Positions 27,385 through 36,315 of a DNA stretch of 64,000 nt are shown piece after piece (positions within the stretch are counted from its first letter, which is position 1; every line of letters begins with the position of its first letter). The notes below the pieces were generated by a model. It worked only from the letters and a program-made list of their open reading frames with translations, was not told where the DNA came from and did not search any database. Source of the DNA: an uncultured Ectothiorhodospiraceae bacterium (lineage in GTDB: Bacteria; Pseudomonadota; Gammaproteobacteria; XJ16; Halofilaceae); NCBI GenBank assembly GCA_913055615.1, contig CAJXKK010000012.1, positions 1 to 64,000 on the forward strand. The letters are read 5' to 3'. Position numbers and translations under genes: made by a program.

Positions 27385-28920
27385 ATGACTGAACAGGCCG
27401 TACGAACACGGCGGGGCGGCCGCTCCGCCAGGCGCAGCGCGCGGACGGAACAGCGCGAGCCGATGCTGCCGGCGCTGGAGCGCCAGCTGCCGACCGTGGA
27501 TGCCCTCTCGGACGCGGGTGTCGAGCGCCTGCACGACGCCTCGATGCGGGTACTGGAAAATACCGGCATCGATTTTCGCGATCCCGTCGCGCTGGAGGAC
27601 TGGCGTCAGGCCGGCGCCGAGGTGGACGGCCAGCGCGTGCGGATACCGCGCGGCCTGATCATGGAGAAACTCCGTACGGTCCCGGAACGGATCCGCCTGC
27701 ACGCGCGGGATCCCGCCAAGTCGGTCGAACTCGGCGGTAACTCGAGCATCTTCGTGCCCATGACCGGGGCACCGTTCATCCGTGACCTCGATGACAAACG
27801 CCGCTCCGGTACGATCGCGGACCTCAACGACTTCCACCGCCTGGCGCACATGGAGCCGGGCCTGCACTCGAGCGCGCACGTGATCTGCGAGCCGATGGAC
27901 ATTCCCGTCGGTCATCGTCACCTGTGGATCACTTATTCTTCGATGACGCACTCGGACAAGACCTTCATGGGCATGTCCACGACCCGGACGCGGGCCGAGG
28001 ACGTCATGGAGATGGTCAAGCTGATGTTCGGCGCCGACTACGTCGACGATCATCCGGTGGTGACCGGCAACATCAACGGCAACTCGCCGCTGGTCTGGGA
28101 CGAGTCGATGCTGGGGGCGCTGCGCGCGTTCAGCCGGCACAATCAGCCGGTGCTGTGCTCGCCGTTCGTGCTGGGCGGCGCCAACACGCCTGCGCACACG
28201 CTCGCATCGGTCGCGCAGCTGAACGCCGAGGCGGTCGCCGCGCTGGCCTATACGCAGATCGTGCGCCCGGGTGCGCCGACGATTTACGGGCACTATCTGT
28301 CGACGGTGTCGATGCGCTCCGGCGCCCCGATGGCGGGGACGCCCGAGATCTCGCAGATGAACTTCCTGGTCGGCCAGATGGCGCGGTATTACGGCGTGCC
28401 GTGGCGTACATCGGGCTCGCTCGGCGGCGCCAAGACGTTCGACGCCCAGGCCGGCTATGAGTCCGCCTCGACGCTCACGGCGACCATCCTCGCGGGGGCG
28501 AACTACATCTGGCACGCGGCGGGCTGGAACGAGGCCGGCATGCACTGCTCGATGGCGAAGTTCGTGGTCGACGCCGAGCAGTGCGCGATGGCGCACAAAC
28601 TCGGCCGCGGTGCGGAATGGGATGACTTCGAGGAGGCGTTGGCGACCGTCGACGACGTGGGGCCGGGCGGGCATTTCCTGGGTACGGAATACACCCAGAA
28701 GAATTTCCAGCGTGCCTTCTTCATTCCGAACCGCTTCGATAACGACAACTACGAGCAGTGGGCCGCCAACGGCGAGCAGGAGATCACGGCCCGCGCGCTG
28801 CAATATGCGCGCAACCAATTGAACGAGTACGAGCAGCCCGCGCTCGACCCGGCGGTCGATGAGGCACTGCGCGATTACATCGCCCGTCGAGAACGGGAGA
28901 TCGACCCGAACGAGGTCTGA
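27385..28920 (+). CDS. Second MttB-superfamily methyltransferase, candidate (hydroxy)proline-betaine demethylase
   Basis: 511 residues from ATG 27385, which has GAGGAGAG at 27373-27380. It shares the Arg-rich N-terminus (TRRGGRSARRSAR) and full barrel with the paralogue at 12659, but the substrate-facing regions differ. No amber codon interrupts it. In Eubacterium limosum the MttB-family enzyme MtpB demethylates proline betaine. Here the gene shares a regulator site with hydroxyproline catabolic genes and lies 199 bp from an HpbD-like epimerase. It is therefore the candidate demethylase of that pathway. No corrinoid protein is encoded nearby. Confidence 0.82.
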   Translation: MTEQAVRTRRGGRSARRSARTEQREPMLPALERQLPTVDALSDAGVERLHDASMRVLENTGIDFRDPVALEDWRQAGAEVDGQRVRIPRGLIMEKLRTVPERIRLHARDPAKSVELGGNSSIFVPMTGAPFIRDLDDKRRSGTIADLNDFHRLAHMEPGLHSSAHVICEPMDIPVGHRHLWITYSSMTHSDKTFMGMSTTRTRAEDVMEMVKLMFGADYVDDHPVVTGNINGNSPLVWDESMLGALRAFSRHNQPVLCSPFVLGGANTPAHTLASVAQLNAEAVAALAYTQIVRPGAPTIYGHYLSTVSMRSGAPMAGTPEISQMNFLVGQMARYYGVPWRTSGSLGGAKTFDAQAGYESASTLTATILAGANYIWHAAGWNEAGMHCSMAKFVVDAEQCAMAHKLGRGAEWDDFEEALATVDDVGPGGHFLGTEYTQKNFQRAFFIPNRFDNDNYEQWAANGEQEITARALQYARNQLNEYEQPALDPAVDEALRDYIARREREIDPNEV

Positions 28921-29004
28921 AACCGGTCAACGGCTGCTCCACCGCACGTCACGGATCGGCGAAATCGCGCATGTCGCAGAACCTGCCGCCCGGGTTAACC
29001 AGGC

Positions 29005-29113
29005 GTAGGCCGGCTTGCGACCGAAGGGAGCCAGCCGGCGGCCCACGCGGATCTCGCCCCGAACGGTTTGCGCCGGGAAGCCGGCTGTTGCCTGTCGGCA
29101 AAAGCCGGCCTAC
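29005..29113. repeat. Intergenic inverted repeat, GTAGGCCGGCTT arms
   Basis: GTAGGCCGGCTT (29005-29016) and its exact complement at 29102-29113 flank about 85 bp containing further GCCGGCT/AGCCGGC text. It lies between the convergent MttB-type gene and hpbD-like gene. Related arms (CGTAGGCCGG) occur at 43151-43282, so this is a dispersed element. Confidence 0.7.
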
Positions 29114-29118
29114 CGCGT

Positions 29119-30225
29119 TCAGCCATACACGGCGATCGGCTCGCCGAAAATTGCCGGGTCGATCTCGATACCCAGTCCGGCGCCGGTCGGCACATCGATG
29201 AAGCCATCGCGGATCGCGATCCCGCGCTCCGCATCGTAATGCCCGTCGATCCAGGGCGCGGCGATCCACACGCCATCGAGCAGTGCAGGCGAGACCGTGG
29301 CGGCGACGTGGACGCAGGCGGCGGCGACGATGTCCCCGCCCCAGGCGTCATCGCAGGTGTGGGGCAGCGAACGGGCGGCGCATACGTCGCGAATCGCGCG
29401 CAGGGCGCCGATGCCGCCGACGCGGGTGAGTTTGAGGCCGAAACCCTCGCAGGCATTCGCGGTGATCGCACGCAGCACGGCGGGCAGATCCTCGGCGCTC
29501 TCATCAAGGAATACCGGATGCCGCAACTGCGAACGGATACTCACCGTCTCCTCGATCGTGCTGCAGGGCTGTTCGAGCGTCAGCGGGAACCCGGCACAGG
29601 CGTTGGAGATCAGCTGCGCGTCGCGCGCGGTCCAGCCCCGGTTGGCATCGGCCACCAGGCGTACTCCGCGCGGCACCGCGTCGGCGATGGCGTGCAGGGT
29701 CTCTATGTCGGCCTCGACCGGCCGGCCTCCGAGTTTGATCTGCAGGCGGGTGAAGCCCTCGGCGGCCTTATCGGCGGCGATCCGCGCGGTCTCTGCCGGC
29801 TCGCTGACCCCGGTGGCGTAGTATGACGGTACGCGCTCGCGCCGGGCGCCGCCGAGCAGATCGCAGACCCGGGCACCGTAGTGCCTTCCCGCGAGGTCCC
29901 ACAGCGCCATGTCGAGCGCCGCCTTGGCGTAGCCGTGGCCGTTGAGGCGTTCGTCCATGGCCTCGCGCGCGGGTTCGATGCCCAGCGGGTCCAGCCCGAT
30001 CAGGCCGGGCGCCACCTCGGCGAGCGCGGCGCGGGCACCGCCGGCGTGATGCGGCTGATAGACCGGCCCGACCGGGCAGGTCTCGCCCCAGCCGATGAGA
30101 CCATTGTCCGCGATGATGCGGACAATGGTCGTATCCAGCGCGTCGACCGACGTGCTGGCCATGCGGTATGGACCACCGGCCACCGGCAGATCGCGCTGGT
30201 ATACCTCAATCGTCGAGATCCGCAT
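29119..30225 (-). CDS. hpbD: 4-hydroxyproline betaine 2-epimerase (HpbD-like, enolase superfamily)
   Basis: 368 residues. Acid/base lysines K164 (LQIKLG) and K265 (GLKLTRVGG) and metal ligands D193, E218 and D241 are in place. The stretches LPHTCDDAWGGDI, GWGETCPVGP and GPGLG-like PTGAGLGIEIDP closely match, from memory, the Pelagibaca bermudensis enzyme (PDB 4H2H) that epimerises trans-4-hydroxy-L-proline betaine and proline betaine. AAGGATC precedes the ATG. It is the last gene of a leftward cluster, separated from the FAD oxidoreductase by a 447-bp gap with a nested repeat. Confidence 0.87.
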   Translation of the reverse strand: MRISTIEVYQRDLPVAGGPYRMASTSVDALDTTIVRIIADNGLIGWGETCPVGPVYQPHHAGGARAALAEVAPGLIGLDPLGIEPAREAMDERLNGHGYAKAALDMALWDLAGRHYGARVCDLLGGARRERVPSYYATGVSEPAETARIAADKAAEGFTRLQIKLGGRPVEADIETLHAIADAVPRGVRLVADANRGWTARDAQLISNACAGFPLTLEQPCSTIEETVSIRSQLRHPVFLDESAEDLPAVLRAITANACEGFGLKLTRVGGIGALRAIRDVCAARSLPHTCDDAWGGDIVAAACVHVAATVSPALLDGVWIAAPWIDGHYDAERGIAIRDGFIDVPTGAGLGIEIDPAIFGEPIAVYG

Positions 30226-30287
30226 GTTGATCCTTCATCGGCGCTTCGAGGTCACGAGAACCGTTGTCAGACGAATCATTTCTTTAG

Positions 30288-30617
30288 TGAGAACCACGAA
30301 TCAACACGAATGGGTCTTTGGGGTGGTCATGTTTCAGGGAGCTACGCTGATGTCTGATCGTGCAGTGAATCTTTAAAGGCGAACCACGGATGAACACAGA
30401 TAAACACGGATTACAGTCGGCTTGATCGCACGTCCCGCAATGTCCGGATGCCTGGGGATTTCTTAACCTCGGGTGTTCAAGTGTCCTTTGGCCCATCTGT
30501 GTCCATCTGTGTTTATCCGTGGTTCCAGAATCACGGCGCGGACATAGAGCACCTTTCAGCGACGCTCCCTCGGCATTACCACTCCAAAGACCCATTCGTG
30601 TTGATTCGTGGTTCTCA
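30288..30617. repeat. Nested inverted repeat of about 330 bp
   Basis: Outer arms 30288-30326 and 30579-30617 are 39 bases each and match at 38 positions as reverse complements. Inner arms 30381-30401 and 30505-30525 match at 20 of 21. Outer arms start with TGAGAACCACGAATCAACAC and inner arms with GAACCACGGATGAACACAGA, so inner and outer arms are related to each other. The element fills most of the 447-bp gap between hpbD and the FAD oxidoreductase gene. No protein is encoded. It could split the operon or stabilise RNA. Confidence 0.85.
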
Positions 30618-30672
30618 AAAAAGCGCTCTCAAACTGCGTTATACCAATGAGAGCGTTCACCGAGGACCGGTG

Positions 30673-32001
30673 CTACTCGCCCCGTGCGCGGTACTCGTGC
30701 CAGCGCAGGTAGGCGTTCGCGCCCACGTACATGAACGGCTCGGGCGGCAGTTTCGATGGCTGGTCGTACGCGAGCATGGCGTCGACGCGCCAGGACGCGG
30801 TGCGTGTTGCGAGTTCCGCGGCCGCCATGCCGGCGAGCGTGCCCTTGGCCGTGCCGAGGCCGTTCTGGCACACGGCCGAGTACACGCCTTCCTCGACCTC
30901 GCCGAAGGCTGGGACGCCGTTGCGTGACAGGCACAGACGTCCGCCCCAGCAATATTCCATTTCCACGTTCGGCAGCATGGGGAAGCGCCGTGCGAACGCC
31001 TCCCGGTGTTGCCGACCGATATGTTGGATGCGTCCGTCGCCGACTTCCATGGACGGGTCGTATGTGAAGCGGTTGCGCACCACGATCCGGTTCTCGCGGA
31101 TGCGGCGCACCGAGGTGCCCATCGGTTCGGCCGACACGGCGTGCCACTCCGGCTCGCCGCCCAGTCGCCTGACCTCGTTCGCGGTCAATTCACGGGTCAT
31201 GCTCGCGTAGGTGAGCACGTGCATCAGTCGGCGCTGATAGAAACCGAACGACTCGGCGTGCCCGTTCACCCCGAGGATGATTTTCGGCGCGGTGATGCGC
31301 CCGCGCGGCGTGTGCGCGACATGGTCCGGGCCGAAGTCGACGCGCGTCACCGGCGACTGCTCATAGAGCTCGACACCTTCCGACTCCAGGCCGCGTGCGA
31401 GTCCACGGATGTAGGCCGCCGGCTGGAGGATCGCAGCGCCCGGTGCGAATACCCCGGCGCGGTAGTAGTCGAGGCCGGTGAGTTCTTTCATCGCACGCGC
31501 ATCGAGCCATTCGTACGGCTCGCCCAGCGCATTGAGATGATTGACGAACGCGCTCAGGTGTTCCACCCCGCGTTCAGTAGCGGCGAAGTGGTGCTTGCCG
31601 CACGCCTGGAAGGCCGTACCTGTAAGTCCGCAGGTCTGCGCGGCTTCCTGCGCGAACTCGATACCCGCACGGTTCAGCCGGATCTGTTTGAGATCCTCAT
31701 CGGCCGCCCCGGCGTAGGTATCGCTGTCGAGGTCGTGGGGCAGGTCGATCATGAAGCCCGAGTTGCGCCCGGCCGGGCCTTCGCCGACGCGGTTGGCCTC
31801 GAGCACCGCGACCCGGTCGTCGGGGCGCAGCTGCTTCAGGCGTCGGGCGGCCGAGAGGCCGGCGAAGCCGGCGCCGATGACCAGCCAGTCGGCGGTGACC
31901 GCACCCTCGAGTTCGCGGGCCGGCCCGGGCGCGGGCAGGATTTCGTTCCATCCCGCCGGGCCCGGATCGACCGGCAGCCGTCTGGCGTCGACCGACCGCA
32001 T
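30673..32001 (-). CDS. FAD-dependent amine/amino-acid oxidoreductase (DAO family)
   Basis: 442 residues with a Rossmann motif WLVIGAGFAGLSAARRL near 39-55 and the DAO layout (AGRNSGFMIDLPHD; C-terminal GGRLCLSRNGVPAFG). It resembles PuuB-type gamma-glutamylputrescine oxidases and other secondary-amine oxidases. In the cluster with HpbD, a DapA-family deaminase and an ALDH it fits oxidation of cis-4-hydroxy-D-proline, or removal of an N-methyl group, giving delta1-pyrroline-4-hydroxy-2-carboxylate. The start lies one base after the ALDH stop. Specific substrate inferred. Confidence 0.82.
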   Translation of the reverse strand: MRSVDARRLPVDPGPAGWNEILPAPGPARELEGAVTADWLVIGAGFAGLSAARRLKQLRPDDRVAVLEANRVGEGPAGRNSGFMIDLPHDLDSDTYAGAADEDLKQIRLNRAGIEFAQEAAQTCGLTGTAFQACGKHHFAATERGVEHLSAFVNHLNALGEPYEWLDARAMKELTGLDYYRAGVFAPGAAILQPAAYIRGLARGLESEGVELYEQSPVTRVDFGPDHVAHTPRGRITAPKIILGVNGHAESFGFYQRRLMHVLTYASMTRELTANEVRRLGGEPEWHAVSAEPMGTSVRRIRENRIVVRNRFTYDPSMEVGDGRIQHIGRQHREAFARRFPMLPNVEMEYCWGGRLCLSRNGVPAFGEVEEGVYSAVCQNGLGTAKGTLAGMAAAELATRTASWRVDAMLAYDQPSKLPPEPFMYVGANAYLRWHEYRARGE

Positions 32002-32002
32002 C

Positions 32003-33526
32003 TCAGTCGAGCGATTCCTCGACCCCGCGGTCGGCGAGATCGATCCAGATGGTCTTCATTTCGGTGTACTGGTCGTGGGCGTGCAGCGAGTTGTCACGTC
32101 CGCCGAAGCCCGACTGCTTGTAGCCGCCGAAGGGCGTGGTGATGTCGCCTTCGCCGTAGCAGTTGATCGTGACCGTGCCGGCGCGGATCGCGCGTGCCGT
32201 GCGCAGCGCCCGCTTGATGTCGCGCGTGAACACCGACGCCGCCAGCCCGTAGGGCGTGTCGTTGGCGATCGCGATCGCCTGTTCGGTGCTGTTCACGGTG
32301 ATCATCGACAGCACGGGCCCGAAGATCTCCTCGCGCGCGACCGTCGCCGAGGGCTCGACGTCGAAGATCGTCGGCGTGATGAAGAGGCCCTTGCCGGCCT
32401 CCGCCGCGTCGCCGCCCAGGATTGCCTTCGCGCCCTCGGCGCGCGCCGTGTCGATGTACTCGCGTACCTTGTCGTAGTGGCCCTGGTCGATCATCGCGCC
32501 GAGATGGTTCGCCGGATCAAGTGGGTCGCCCGTGCGCCATTCGCGGGCACGGGCCAGCACGCGCTCGATCAGTGCCTCCTTGACCGACTCGTGCACGATC
32601 AGCCGCGAGTTGGCCGAGCAGTTCTCGCCCATGTTCCAGAAGGCGGCGTTGAGGACGTGGTCGGCGGCGAGATCGAGGTCCTCGGCGTCCTCGAGCACGA
32701 CGCAGGGGTTCTTGCCGCCGCATTCGAGCACGATCTTCTTGAGGTTGCTCTCGGAGGAGTAGCGCAGGAACGCGCGGCCGATGTCGGTCGAGCCCGTGAA
32801 CGAGATCATGTCGACATCCGGGTGGCGCCCGAGCGACTCGCCCGCGCCCGGGCCGTCGCCCGTGATGACGTTGAACACGCTGCGCGGCACGCCGGCCTCA
32901 TGGGCGAGTTCGGCGACCCGCAGGGCGGTCATCGAGGTCTGCTCCGCCGGCTTCACGAGCACGCTGTTACCCGCCGCGAGGGCGGGGCCCAGCTTCCAGG
33001 CCAGCATCATCAGCGGGAAGTTCCAGGGCAGCACGGCGCCGACCACGCCGACCGGCTCGCGTACGATCATCGCCATAGCGTCGTCGCCCACCGGTGCGCT
33101 CTCGTCGTAGATCTTGTCGATCGCCTCGGCGTGCCACAGCAGGCACTGGATCGTTTCCGGTACATCGACCTCCGCGCAGTCGCGGATCGGCTTGCCCGAA
33201 TCCAGGCTCTCGAGCACGGCCAGTTCCCGCCGATTGCGCTGCATCAGCTTGCCCAGGCGGACCATGACGCGCTTGCGGTCGCCCGGGTGCATGCGCGACC
33301 AGTCACCGCGGTCGAAGGCCTCGCGCGAGCGGCGCACGGCCAGATCGACATCGTCCGCCTCGCACGCCGCGAGGTGACCGAGCAGCTCGCCGGTAGCGGG
33401 GTTGCGCGTCTCGATCGTGCGACCCGACTGCGCCGTACGGTAGGCACCGTCGATGAAGGCGTCGGTCGGGAACGACAGTTCCGCCGCGATCGCGGCGTAT
33501 TCTTCACGCGTGAGCAGTTCGGACAT
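32003..33526 (-). CDS. Aldehyde dehydrogenase, candidate 2-oxoglutarate semialdehyde dehydrogenase
   Basis: 507 residues from ATG 33526. General base E268 (LECGG), nucleophile C303 (GENCSANSR), VLPWNFP and FGGYKQSGFGGRD are intact. By sequence alone it is a PuuC-like ALDH, as is the protein at 4657. Its start lies inside the 3' end of the DapA-family gene (23-bp overlap), so the two are coupled. Deamination of 4-hydroxy-pyrroline-carboxylate gives 2-oxoglutarate semialdehyde, which an ALDH must oxidise. That makes the proposed function likely but unproved. Confidence 0.85.
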   Translation of the reverse strand: MSELLTREEYAAIAAELSFPTDAFIDGAYRTAQSGRTIETRNPATGELLGHLAACEADDVDLAVRRSREAFDRGDWSRMHPGDRKRVMVRLGKLMQRNRRELAVLESLDSGKPIRDCAEVDVPETIQCLLWHAEAIDKIYDESAPVGDDAMAMIVREPVGVVGAVLPWNFPLMMLAWKLGPALAAGNSVLVKPAEQTSMTALRVAELAHEAGVPRSVFNVITGDGPGAGESLGRHPDVDMISFTGSTDIGRAFLRYSSESNLKKIVLECGGKNPCVVLEDAEDLDLAADHVLNAAFWNMGENCSANSRLIVHESVKEALIERVLARAREWRTGDPLDPANHLGAMIDQGHYDKVREYIDTARAEGAKAILGGDAAEAGKGLFITPTIFDVEPSATVAREEIFGPVLSMITVNSTEQAIAIANDTPYGLAASVFTRDIKRALRTARAIRAGTVTINCYGEGDITTPFGGYKQSGFGGRDNSLHAHDQYTEMKTIWIDLADRGVEESLD

Positions 33527-34454
33527 TCTCGGCTTCCCGGTTGGTCGCGCTGGTGGTCCGCTCGATCTGGCGAACGGCCGTCTGGAGCGTGCGGATCGTG
33601 GTTTCCAGTGCGCGCGCCTCATCCTTGTTGAGTTCGCGCAATGGCTTGCGCACGGGGCCGGCGGGCAGGCCGACGTAACGCGCCCCGTGCTTGATGCTCT
33701 GCAGGAACTTGCCGCCCTGCTCAAGGGTGCGCATCAACGGCAGCATCGCCGACATGATGCGCCGGCCGCGGGTGAAATCGCCTTCGACCACGCAGGCCTG
33801 ATACAGGGCGATATGCTCGGCCGGCAGGAAGTTGGAACCGGCACATACCCAGGCGCGGGCGCCCCAGGCGAAGTACTCGAGCGCCTGATCGTCCATGCCG
33901 CAGCAGGCCTGGATGTGTGGGTAGTCGCGCGCGAGCGCGTGCAGGCGGTTGATGTCGCCGCTGGATTCCTTGATCGCGCAGAAGTTCGGGTTGCGGCCGA
34001 CGCGGTCGAGGAACTCGTCGCCCATCATCACGCCCGTGCGCGAGGGGAAGTTGTAGAGCATCACCGGCAGGTCGGCGGCGCGCTCGACCTCGAGACAGTG
34101 CAGGGCGATCTCGCGCTCGGTCGGCACCGCGTAGTACGGTGACCCGATCAGGATCGCGTCGGCGCCCGCCTCGCGGGCGTGACCGGCATACATCGCCGCG
34201 TCCTCGGTGCGCAGCGCGCTCACGCCGACCACCAGCGGCACGCGCCCGGCAATGTGCTCCACCGCGAGGTGCATCATGTCGACGCGTTCCTCGGTGGTCT
34301 GGGCGTAGTACTCGCCCGTGGTGCCGCCCAGCACCAGGCCGTGTACCCCGGCGTTGATCAGGTGATCGAGGAGGCGCGTGAAGGCCTCGCGGTCGATCGT
34401 GGCGTCGCTGTGGAACGGCGTGATTACCGGGGTGTAAATTCCCTCGAAGCGCAT
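33504..34454 (-). CDS. DapA-family aldolase/deaminase, candidate 4-hydroxy-pyrroline-2-carboxylate deaminase (HypD-like)
   Basis: 316 residues, DHDPS/NAL fold. The Schiff-base lysine K162 (AIKESSGD), Y134 (YNFPSRTG) and GGTTGEY (residues 43-49) are conserved. Neighbours are an ALDH, a DAO-type oxidase and an HpbD-like epimerase, not lysine genes. In hydroxyproline catabolism a DapA-family enzyme removes water and ammonia from delta1-pyrroline-4-hydroxy-2-carboxylate. It starts 98 bp from the divergent GntR gene and would be repressed through the GTATAC pair at 34478-34500. A true DapA cannot be excluded from sequence alone. Confidence 0.82.
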   Translation of the reverse strand: MRFEGIYTPVITPFHSDATIDREAFTRLLDHLINAGVHGLVLGGTTGEYYAQTTEERVDMMHLAVEHIAGRVPLVVGVSALRTEDAAMYAGHAREAGADAILIGSPYYAVPTEREIALHCLEVERAADLPVMLYNFPSRTGVMMGDEFLDRVGRNPNFCAIKESSGDINRLHALARDYPHIQACCGMDDQALEYFAWGARAWVCAGSNFLPAEHIALYQACVVEGDFTRGRRIMSAMLPLMRTLEQGGKFLQSIKHGARYVGLPAGPVRKPLRELNKDEARALETTIRTLQTAVRQIERTTSATNREAENVRTAHA

Positions 34455-34477
34455 AACGCGACCGTCTCGCTCAGTTA

Positions 34478-34500
34478 ATGTATACTTAACGTATACAATC
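34478..34500. promoter_or_regulatory. Candidate GntR operator pair GTATAC-N5-GTATAC (site B)
   Basis: GTATAC at 34480-34485 and 34491-34496, 11 bp apart, followed by AAT. The arrangement equals site A at 27306-27322. It sits between the divergent DapA-family gene (start 34454) and the GntR gene (start 34552), where it could control both. Confidence 0.6.
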
Positions 34501-34551
34501 GGTCAGGCGGTGTCAACGCACGCCCGCTGCCGGTCATAAAGGAGTCCATCA

Positions 34552-35241
34552 TTGGCGATTACCAAAGAAGCGCTGTATCACGAGCTGCGGCGGCGCATCG
34601 TGACCCTGGACCTGCCGCCGGGCACGGATCTCGATGAGGTCGAGTTGACCGGTGCCTACGGCATGTCACGCACGCCCGTGCGGGAGACGCTGATCCGGTT
34701 GCAGAGCGATGGTCTGGTCGTCGCCCGGCGGAATCGCGGCGTTTCGGTCGCCCCACTCGACGTGGGCACCCTGCAGTGCTGGTTCGAGGCGGGGCCCATG
34801 ATCCACCGGGCCGTGGTCCGACTGGCGGCCTACCGCCGGCGGCAGGAGGATCTCGATGCGATCCGCGGCGCGATGGAGGAACTCGAGCAGGCCATGGCCA
34901 TGGAAGACGGCACCGGCATGGTCCTCGCCAACGAGCGTTTCCATGATCTGATCGGTCAGGCCGCGCGTAACCCCTATCTGTACGCCTCCTACAGCCGCAT
35001 CCTCGCGGACCATGCGCGCATTGCCGAGCTCACGTACGGCTATGAGAACGAGGTCCGGGCGGAAGACAACAAGGACCTGACGCGGCGTGAGCATCGGGCA
35101 CTCTATGACGCGATCGCCGCCGGCGATACCGCTACGGCGGAGCGCGTGATCGAAGAGCATCTGAACCGGGCGGCGGACACGCTGCGCCGCGTCCTCGAAC
35201 GCTCCGGCGAAGTGCTCGCGGACGTATCCCTCGGAACCTGA
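34552..35241 (+). CDS. GntR-family (FadR/FCD) transcriptional regulator
   Basis: 229 residues with an N-terminal GntR HTH (LDEVELTGAYGMSRTPVRETLIRLQSDGLV) and a C-terminal all-helical FCD domain (residues 75-215). The start is a TTG; AAAGGAG at 34538-34544 with a 7-base spacer decides it, and no better ATG is near. It is divergent from the DapA-family gene. The GTATAC pair beside it, repeated at the MttB promoter, suggests it controls both gene groups. The effector is probably a pathway intermediate. Confidence 0.9.
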   Translation: MAITKEALYHELRRRIVTLDLPPGTDLDEVELTGAYGMSRTPVRETLIRLQSDGLVVARRNRGVSVAPLDVGTLQCWFEAGPMIHRAVVRLAAYRRRQEDLDAIRGAMEELEQAMAMEDGTGMVLANERFHDLIGQAARNPYLYASYSRILADHARIAELTYGYENEVRAEDNKDLTRREHRALYDAIAAGDTATAERVIEEHLNRAADTLRRVLERSGEVLADVSLGT

Positions 35242-35294
35242 ATCGTTGCTGCCGTTGGCGGTTGCAAAGACCCGCCCCGGGACATCCTCGACCT

Positions 35295-36209
35295 TCAGGT
35301 CGTGACGGGGGCGGGTTGCGTTCGCGGCCGCGAGGCCAGCGCGCAGCCGGCCACGACCGCCGCCGCGGCGACCACAAGACGCCAGTCGACACGTGCCATG
35401 CCCGCGGCGATCAGCAGCAGGGCGGACAGCACCGGTACCGCGTAGGCGAGCGTCCCGACCGTCGCGCTGCGACCCTGGCGGAGCGCGGTGTCCCAGGCCA
35501 CGAAGGCGAGCCCATAGGGGCCGAAGCCGATGAAGACGATCGAGGCAATCTCGCCGGTCGCGATCGATAACAGCGTCGCCTCGAAAAGCAGGTGGCCGGC
35601 AATCGCCCAGAGGGTCGCGAGCCCGAACAGGCGCGGCATGATGCCCGACAAGGGGATCGGCTGCTGGCGCGCCAGCAGCGAGAACGCCGCCCAGCACGTA
35701 CCGCTCGCGAAGGCGAGCGCATAACCGCCCCACGCCGCTTCACCCGCGGACCCGGATGGGTCCAGCAGCACCAGTGCGGCACCGCTGAACGCCACGAGCG
35801 TGCCGCCGAGCGAGTTGATGTGCACGCGCCGCACCTGAATCAGCTCCGCGGCGATCACGAACAGCACCGGCCACGTATAAGTGACGAGCGCCACCTCCGC
35901 CGCCGGGGCGAGCCGCAGCGCCACGAAGTAGAATCCGATCGCACCGAGCACGAGCAGCGGGCCGCTCAGCCATACGCGCAATGGTATGGCGACCGGGTCG
36001 CCATCGCGGCGACCGGCGAGACGGCCTACCGGCCAGGTCGCCAGGGTCGCGACGCCGGCGACCATCGCCGCGAGTTGCAACGGCGGCACGGCCGTGGCGA
36101 GTTCGGCGAGCACCGGCGCGAGGCTCCACAGCACCACCGCGGCCGCAGCCGGTACGACGCCCCCGACGGGCGCGTGGAATGGATACCTGCGGCGGAGCCG
36201 GCCCTGCAT
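35295..36209 (-). CDS. EamA/DMT-family transporter
   Basis: 304 residues from ATG 36209; GGGAGG lies 9 bases upstream, whereas it directly abuts the earlier ATG at 36218. About ten hydrophobic segments and two EamA repeats are visible (first near residues 15-140, second near 150-290). It is a probable inner-membrane exporter of a metabolite. It is divergent from the LysR gene at 36316, which probably controls it. Confidence 0.85.
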   Translation of the reverse strand: MQGRLRRRYPFHAPVGGVVPAAAAVVLWSLAPVLAELATAVPPLQLAAMVAGVATLATWPVGRLAGRRDGDPVAIPLRVWLSGPLLVLGAIGFYFVALRLAPAAEVALVTYTWPVLFVIAAELIQVRRVHINSLGGTLVAFSGAALVLLDPSGSAGEAAWGGYALAFASGTCWAAFSLLARQQPIPLSGIMPRLFGLATLWAIAGHLLFEATLLSIATGEIASIVFIGFGPYGLAFVAWDTALRQGRSATVGTLAYAVPVLSALLLIAAGMARVDWRLVVAAAAVVAGCALASRPRTQPAPVTT

Positions 36210-36288
36210 CTGAAACATCCTCCCGGGTTGCGTTCGTTGACTGCGGGGCATTCTTCCAACAGCATCTGTATCAATCCAACGAATTTGT

Positions 36289-36306
36289 ATTGAGTAAACG
36301 TTCAAT
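36289..36306. promoter_or_regulatory. Candidate LysR box ATTGA-N8-TCAAT
   Basis: The arms ATTGA and TCAAT form an inverted repeat in the EamA/LysR divergent promoter, 10 bp before the LysR start. The spacing fits LysR sites of the T-N11-A class. Confidence 0.4.
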
Positions 36307-36315
36307 TCTGTTGAT

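Noticed and set aside
12659-28920. Pyrrolysine-containing MttB proteins
   Set aside because: Both MttB-family frames are continuous with no internal amber codon, and no pyl genes are present, so they are the non-pyrrolysine type.
33504-34454. Housekeeping lysine biosynthesis DapA
   Set aside because: The family is right, but neighbours are hydroxyproline-type catabolic genes and a GntR regulator, with no lysine genes.
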